Below, piece by piece: positions 58,260-64,000 of a stretch of DNA of 64,000 nt. The notes beneath the pieces are model-generated. The model was not told the origin of the DNA and ran no database searches. It was given only the letters and a program-made list of their open reading frames with translations. The stretch is from Eucommia ulmoides (taxonomy: Eukaryota; Streptophyta; Magnoliopsida; Garryales; Eucommiaceae). Positions within the stretch are counted from its first letter, which is position 1. Each line of letters starts with the position of its first letter. The position numbers were made by a program, and so were the translations under genes. The stretch lies in assembly GCA_016647705.1 (NCBI GenBank), contig CM028339.1, positions 19,424,803 to 19,488,802 of the forward strand, written 5' to 3'.

Positions 58260-58705
58260 GGTGGCGTTTGGTACTCGAGATTCAAATAGCTATTGAAATA
58301 GTCATTCTATTCCTATATTTAGTACATAAAATTTAATCTCATTTCTATTACCAAGGAATTTCTAATCTCACAAAGTATGGGATTAACCAATACTAAGTTA
58401 AATTTAATATTGGTTAATCTCAATTACATGGGATTAAGTTTTAATCAATAATTAATCAAAAAATTAGACCAAATACAAAATAAATATTTTAATTCGAATT
58501 AAATTTAATTAAATTAACTATTATACCGTTTGAAAATTCAATTAAATTACTATTTTACCTTTGATATTATTCCAATACCATATGTAATCTCTTTCGTCAT
58601 CAAACGTAGGGATGATAATGACCATTCCATTCTATTACCATATTAATTATAATCCTATTGTCATTCCATTTTTTTTCATTTCATTCCAGCGTACCAAACG
58701 TAGTG
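58260..58705. mobile_element. Tourist-like MITE with TTA target duplication
   Basis: The left end GGTGGCGTTTGGTACTCGAG and the right end (reverse complement CACTACGTTTGGTACGCTGG) share CGTTTGGTAC. TTA lies at 58257-58259 and 58706-58708, the 3-bp duplication of PIF/Harbinger. Inner GGAATG/CATTCC repeats support inverted symmetry. It is 446 bp, AT-rich and non-coding. Confidence 0.68.
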
Positions 58706-58869
58706 TTAGAGTACTGAGAAGGGCCTTTTAATTACTAATTGAGCTGTTTTTTTCCATTGATACGAGGCTATTTTCCCTGTTAGATTCCGGCTTTATGCTA
58801 TGTTCTTTATCAATACCCATGCATTTGTCCTTTATTTTACCTTTAATTTTAAAAAAGTCACATGTGCAA

Positions 58870-59150
58870 TTGCAACTTGTGTTTTGATCCCGCGCATTAA
58901 AAAAATGTGAAATGTCCAATATACGCGTTGCACTCTCTTACCAGTTACATGTATCTAATTTGTTTGTAAAATATTTTTAAATGTAACAAATATTACATAA
59001 GTATATGTAACATAGTTTGTAATTAATATTATATAGATATATGTAACTAATACTGCACAAGCGTCAGCACATGCAGGATTAATAAGTAAGTAAAAAGTGA
59101 TTTAATAGACTAAATCAAAACTTATGTTTTATTTTTTAAATGGGACTAAT
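58870..59150. repeat. Possible relative of the 24145-24945 inverted-repeat element
   Basis: It shares TTACATGTA and ATATGTAACTAA motifs, a CGCGC patch, and an end reading TAGACTAAATCAAAACTTATG followed by AATGGGACT. The latter resembles the right arm near 24865-24920. It lies just upstream of the MFS gene. Confidence 0.35.
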
Positions 59151-59255
59151 ACCAGATTAGACACTCTATTTGAAACTAATCACCAATTATCACTTTGTTC
59201 TCAAATCCATTTAGCTTTTACAAACAACAATTTTCGTTTCCTTGATTTCGCTTGC

Positions 59256-62254
59256 ATGCTCTATTCCAGAAGAAGAAAAGTATTGGGTATTTCTCTCTCG
59301 TTAATAATCATCAACATGGCTTCTATAATGGAGCGTGCCGACGAAAATCTCCTTCCGGCTGTTTATAAAGAAGTCAGCGAAGTGTTTCATGCCGGCCCTT
59401 CTGATCTTGGGTACCTCACTTTTATGCGGAATTTCGTTCAGGGACTAGCGTCTCCGTTGGCAGGTATTCTAGTGATAAATTACGACCGGCCCACGGTTCT
59501 TGCAATGGGCATCCTCTGTTGGGCTCTGTCAACGGCTGCCGTCGGTGGAAGCCATTTTTTCCAGCAAGTAGCTTTCTGGAGAGCGGTGAATGGGTTTGGG
59601 CTGGCGATTGTGATACCGGCGCTTCAGTCATTTATAGCCGATAGCTATGGGGATGGTGTGAGGGGTGCTGGGTTTGGGTTTCTGAACCTGGTGGGTACCG
59701 TGGGCGGCATAGGGGGTGGGGTCCTCGCCACCGTCATGGCCGGCCACAATTTTTGGGGATTGCCGGGATGGCGCTTTGCCTTCGTTATGATGGCGACGAT
59801 GAGCGCCTTGATCGGGGTCCTCGTATTCTTGTTTGTCGTTGATCCAAGAAGAGCAACAAGTGGCGTTGGTCATGACGTTAGCGCTAGTTCCGACAGGTGC
59901 GGATTAATTTATGTTTCTTTGAATTTTATTTTTATTTATTTATTTTTTCTTTTTTTTTTAGTACATAGGACGTGAAAAGGGTTGAAGTCTAGACCTTCCA
60001 AAAAAAATGCTAGATACATATCCACTAAATTACAAGTTTTCGGATAATTTCTTTGATATGTTAACTGCAACCATCCCATTGAATGCCCTATTTCGTCTAA
60101 AATTTTAGTACTAAAAATGTTAAATCATTGTATTCTATTTAATCTATCAATAAAATTTATTTATTATTCCAAGACTTGTAACCCAGTGGATATTAATATA
60201 GCCTTTTCTTGTTAAATATCTAGAGTTCAACTCTCTTCCAACGTATGTGCCAAAAAAAAATTGCTAATAATTTCAAATTGATTTAAAAAGACAATGATAC
60301 AATTAAAATAAAAATTTAGAGAGAAATATTAATGTACAAAAATAACATTAGATATATAGTTAAAGAATACGAAATGTAATTTAAATCAAGCGCCTACTTA
60401 AAGGCTGTGAATAATATTTGGGTGGAAATTTTCTCCTCAAAAAAATCCAAAACTATCCAATCCATTAATTATATCAAAATCATTTCAAGTACGGTTCTTA
60501 ATAGTGTAAATAGTTGTATCATGGGTGGAAATATTTGGGTGGAAATTTTCTCCTCAAAAAATCCAAAACTATCCAATCCATTCATTATATCAAAATCATT
60601 TCAAGTACGGTTCTTAATAGTGTAAATAATTGTATCATGGGTGGAAACATTTGGGTGAAAATTTTCTCCTCAAAAAAATCCAAAATTATCCAATACATTC
60701 ATTATATCAAAATCATTTCAAGTACGGTTCTTAATAGTGTAAATAGTTGTATCGTGGGTGGAAACATTTGGGTGGAAATCTCTCCTCAAAAAAATTCAAA
60801 ACTATTCAATCCATTCATTATATCAAAATCATTTCAAGTACGGTTCTTAATAGTGTAAATAGTTGTATCATGGGTGGAAATTTTCTCCTCAAAAAAATCC
60901 AAAACTACCCAATCCATTCATTATATCAAAATCATTTCAAGTACTGTTCTTAATAGTGTAAATAGTTATATCATGGGTGGAAATTTTCTCCTCAAAAAAT
61001 TCAAAATTATCCAATCCATTCATTATATCAAAATCATTTCAAGTACGATTCTTAATAATGTAAATAGTTGTATCATGGGCATGGCCAGGCTTGTTTCAAG
61101 CTTTAGTAGGCGAATAAGTTTAGGGTTTAGGCCTTGATCGATGGCTCAAGCACGGCCCCTTAGTATGACATGTGCCAGTTTGGGCCAGGCCGGGCTGGCC
61201 ATAAAGTTTAAAGAAATAATACATAATCTATTTTGTTGATTTGTATATAGAATTTGTTTTTTATGGGTACAACGGTAGTGACATTCGAACCCTGGCCTTT
61301 TGTTGCCAAAATACTAAAATGCACCTGCATACAAGAACAATGCATTTGTCACATAAAGTACATATACATAAATACTAAAATATAATATGTATAAATATTG
61401 TGTAGGTGATATATATATACACACTGTATACCAAACAAAATAGTATATAGCAGTTTTTATTTTTACACATAATAACCTAATGCCGGGCCAGGTCGGGTAT
61501 ACAAGGGACATGGGCCTGTGAACACCCACCCTAGTCCTAGTCATGTTTGTTACTCTTTGTGTTCAATCTAAATTTGAAGTGATTCATTTCCAAGCTATGC
61601 GATTCTCAACTTGAAAACATCAATTTTGAATGAATTTGTTTGGCATTTTTGGAAGGAAAATGGTAACTCGGTTTTCTGACCTGTTTGCAGGGATCGTTTG
61701 GTATACAAGGGAAATGGTGATTCAGGGTCGATTTGGATGGAATCTTGGTCAGCCATGAAAGCTGTGATGAGGGTGCAGACCTTTCGGATCATCGTTTTGC
61801 AAGGTCTTGTTGGTATGCTGCCTTGGACTGCCATTGTTTTCTTCACCTGGTGGTTTGAACTTATCGGTTAGTGTTGATTTATGCATTTTTCTTTCATGAT
61901 GAATTTGTGACTGAATCCTCAAAAATTAACCCTTTTTTTTTTGGTCGAACCTATAAAAAGAATAGGTGTAATAAGTTGAAGTAAATCTTGCTGCTAGTTA
62001 TAGTTTCTACTAATTTGAGCCTTGTGAAACCCTTGACTCAGAAAACAGGTTTCTGGAAAAGAGAATTGTGCGAGCAACCTATCATCACCTTCGTTTTGTG
62101 GTCTGTTTTCTTGTTTCTCCCAATGGGGATTGACATACAAAAAATAAGAAACAATTGTGTTATGTTCTAGGAACAGGAAAAAATAGATTTTTTGTTCCCA
62201 TTTTTCCTCTCTATTCCCATTTTCTCGGAATAGGAAAACGGAAAAAGTATGAAT

Positions 62255-62294
<40 letters not shown>

Positions 62295-63089
62295 CAGAGA
62301 GTAATCTGGGAACAAAGAAAAACTGTTTTCAGTTATGTTTCCCTAATTTTGTTCTAAAAGTTTGAGAACATAAAGAAAACATAATATTCTTTTGGTTTCT
62401 GTATATCAGTTTCTGTTTGAGTTGTTTGGGAACAGAAACATTGAACGCAATGACATTTTGAATCTATGCCAATTCGATCTGGATCTACAGGTTTCGATCA
62501 CAACAGCTCAGCATCTCTCAACAGTCTATTCGCCGCGGGATGCGCCGTCGGATCTTTCTTGGGCGGAGTAATTGCCGATCGGATGTCGGCAATCTACCCT
62601 AATTCCGGCCGAATCATGTGCGCCCAGTTCAGCGCCTTCATGGGCATCCCATTCTCTCTCCTCCTCCTCAACGTAATCCCACCGGCTGTAACCAGCTACT
62701 ACCTGTTCGCCGCCACCCTCTTCCTCATGGGCCTCACCATTAGCTGGTGCGCCACTGCAGCGAACGGGCCCATGTTTGCCGAGGTGGTCCCCGCGAAGCA
62801 CCGGACCATGATATATGCCTTTGATCGGGCTTTTGAAGGGTCATTTTCTTCATTTGCCGCTCCGATCGTCGGGATTCTTGCCGAGAGGGTTTATGGCTAC
62901 GATCTAAAGTCTGTGGACCCGGTTTCCGGTTCGGCAAGAGAGGCGTTTGCATTGTCGAGGGGGCTGCTGTCGATGATGACGGTGCCATTCGGTTTGTGTT
63001 GCTTGTTTTACACCCCTCTGTATTGGAGTTTCTGGCGGGACAGGGAGACTGCCAGATTGGCTTATTTTAAAGAGGCTGAGATGATTTGA
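59256..63089 (+). CDS. Major facilitator superfamily transporter, At4g36790-like, three exons
   Basis: Exons at 59256-59896, 61691-61866 and 62491-63089, with GT-AG introns (donors ACAG|GTGCGG and ATCG|GTTAGT; acceptors TTGCAG|G and CTACAG|G). Phases 2 and 1 match and give 471 residues ending KEAEMI. The product is an integral membrane transporter, about 12 segments expected. Family blocks in order: NMASIMERADENLLPAVYKE near the N-terminus, LGYLTFMRNFVQG, YDRPTVLAMG, RAVNGFGLAIVIPALQSFIA and GIGGGVLATVMAG in exon 1; GMLPWTAIVFFTWWFELIG in exon 2; RTMIYAFDRAFEGSFSSFAA and LLSMMTVPFGLCC in exon 3. The ATG at 59256 (MLYSRRRKVLG) fits family N-termini better than 59124. The substrate is unknown. 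The gene looks intact; both introns have gained repeats. Confidence 0.9.
60410..61080. repeat. Six tandem units of 104-117 bp in MFS intron 1
   Basis: Each unit carries TTTTCTCCTCAAAAAA, CCAATCCATTCATTATATC, AAAATCATTTCAAGTACGG and TTCTTAATAGTGTAAATAG. Units begin near 60420, 60537, 60654, 60770, 60873 and 60975. The last two lack a 13-14 bp part (ATTTGGGTGGAAA), giving the shorter period. Copies are nearly identical, so the expansion is recent. Confidence 0.9.
61081..61690. other. Rest of MFS intron 1
   Basis: Two GC-rich patches (61140-61200 with GGCCAGGCCGGGCTGGCC, and 61480-61540 with GCCGGGCCAGGTCGGG) bracket AT-rich DNA. The second patch, read on the minus strand, starts TAGGGTGGGTGTTCACAGG, like ends of hAT-related elements. 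A small insertion is likely but its borders are not certain. Confidence 0.4.
62257..62292. repeat. (AT)n microsatellite in MFS intron 2
   Basis: About 18 AT units, flanked by A- and T-rich GGAACA/TGTTCC-like sequence (62160-62450) that may be an inserted element. Confidence 0.9.
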
Positions 63090-64000
63090 CGATACTAATT
63101 CTCCTCTCGAGATTTGTGAGAAACATATAGAACTAATTATTTGAGTTTTTCACATGGGTTAAGGTGGCCTTTGATTACTGCTTTTGTTTTGTAGGAAAAA
63201 ACGTGAAACTCAAATTTATTTTTATTTTTTATTTTTTTTCTATTCCCATTCTAAAACAAAAGAATAAAAACAAGAGCTTTTTTTTTTTTTTTTTTTTTTG
63301 GTTCAGGCCTTTTTTAACGCGCGCTCTCTTCATTTAACCTGTGTTTGAAAAATATTATTTCTTAAACCCTTTTGAAAATATTTTTAGAGAAAAGTCCTTT
63401 TCAAAATTAGAAAAAAAAAGATGGACAACTATACCTCTTATATATATACATGAAACCCTAACTTTATAAATTACCTTTCATTTCCATCAACTGCCTCCCT
63501 CCATAGTCGATCGTCGCCCAACCATCACCCGCCAAACGACCATCGATGTGATTCCCTCTCTCTCTCTCTAAAAACCCTAGGTTCTTTGCTGCCTTCTTCG
63601 TCTTCGTCCCTCAATGCCTTCTTCGTCTCCTTCACCATCATTGACTCCCTCTCTGATGAGGACGAGGACGACGACGACAATAATACCGACGACACTGGTC
63701 GTTCTCTCTCTCTCTCTTCTCAGAGCTAGTTAATCAATAGGCAGCGATAGTAATGGCTCCGACGGATTTGGACGAAAGCGGCAGTAGCGGTGTCAAACAT
63801 GACTAGAAGCAAAAATGGTCAGCGACGAACTGGATCTGGATAAGAGCATCGCCGCAAAAGTATCCGAATCGAGCCGAATCAAATTCAATAGTATCCAAAT
63901 CAAATTCATCTCAATTGCACTTCTCCATTTCAACTAACTTGCCTTGACTTAGAGTAATATTCTTCTTGATTTCACTATTACTCTATCATCAAACCTTATC
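63090..64000. other. MFS 3' flank, then unassigned CT-rich DNA
   Basis: The MFS 3' UTR should lie in the first 200 bp. Poly-T runs follow (63275-63299). From 63480 the composition changes to CT-, CGAC- and GACGA-rich sequence with short (CT)n runs. One frame there has an acidic stretch (DSLSDEDEDDDDNNTDD, near 63642-63692). It may be the edge of another gene or a pseudogene; nothing firm can be said. Confidence 0.4.

Noticed and set aside
60407-61137. A protein made from the six intron repeats (GGNIWVEIFSSKKSK...)
   Set aside because: It lies inside MFS intron 1, follows the DNA repeat exactly, and has no gene context.
62526-62988. Minus-strand frames opposite MFS exon 3
   Set aside because: They are antisense shadows of a GC-rich exon; the plus-strand exon has clear family similarity and matching splice phases.

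Overview
This is a stretch of plant nuclear DNA, most likely from a eudicot. It holds intron-bearing and intronless plant genes, many LTR retrotransposons and MITEs, long (TA)n tracts, and a fragment of a phytochrome E-type gene (PHYE is known from eudicots and not from grasses). There are no operons, rRNA or CRISPR arrays. Only two host genes look intact: a single-exon UGT72-type UDP-glycosyltransferase (21892-23328, minus) and a three-exon major facilitator transporter of the Arabidopsis At4g36790 type (59256-63089, plus). A third host-derived piece at 25146-25433 is a broken phytochrome N-terminus.

Layout. 1-15525 is a nest of minus-strand LTR elements. A Ty3/gypsy Tat-type element (integrase, RNase H, RT and protease at 1-3415, leader at 9986-10515, LTR from 10516) is split by a 6.57-kb pol-less LTR element (3416-9980, 5-bp target duplication GCGAT/GCAAT). 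A second, related LTR (14525-15525) follows. 15529-21890 is AT-rich, with MITEs and a 2.56-kb solo LTR (16978-19533). 21892-26183 holds the UGT gene, an inverted-repeat element and the phytochrome relic. 26184-48823 is one plus-strand Tat-type element swollen to 22.6 kb. A 9.3-kb chromovirus-like element (31590-40918) sits in its integrase, and a 2.5-kb solo LTR (44991-47483) sits in an antisense gene near its 3' LTR. 48824-52346 has a MITE and a diverged LTR. 52347-56830 is a minus-strand Copia fragment carrying a perfect-TSD solo LTR (52905-54263). 57044-59150 has a palindrome, a 187-bp tandem repeat and a Tourist-like MITE. The MFS gene follows, with a six-unit tandem repeat in its first intron.

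Most notable observations: (1) a 68-bp block between two (TA)n tracts lies in opposite orientation in the two LTRs of the chromovirus-like element, a microinversion apparently mediated by the self-complementary TA arrays; (2) the large Tat element carries an antisense gene with a Transposase_28-like domain and candidate introns; (3) the PHYE-like relic; (4) an LTR array of about 14 units, each built around a short hairpin; (5) palindromic CCGCCTAGGCGG-type motifs scattered through the 6.57-kb element.

The UGT and MFS genes are not visibly linked in function: one is a cytosolic small-molecule glucosyltransferase, the other a membrane transporter of unknown substrate. The rest of the window is a record of repeated insertion. 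All alignments were made by eye, so percentages and exact borders are approximate.
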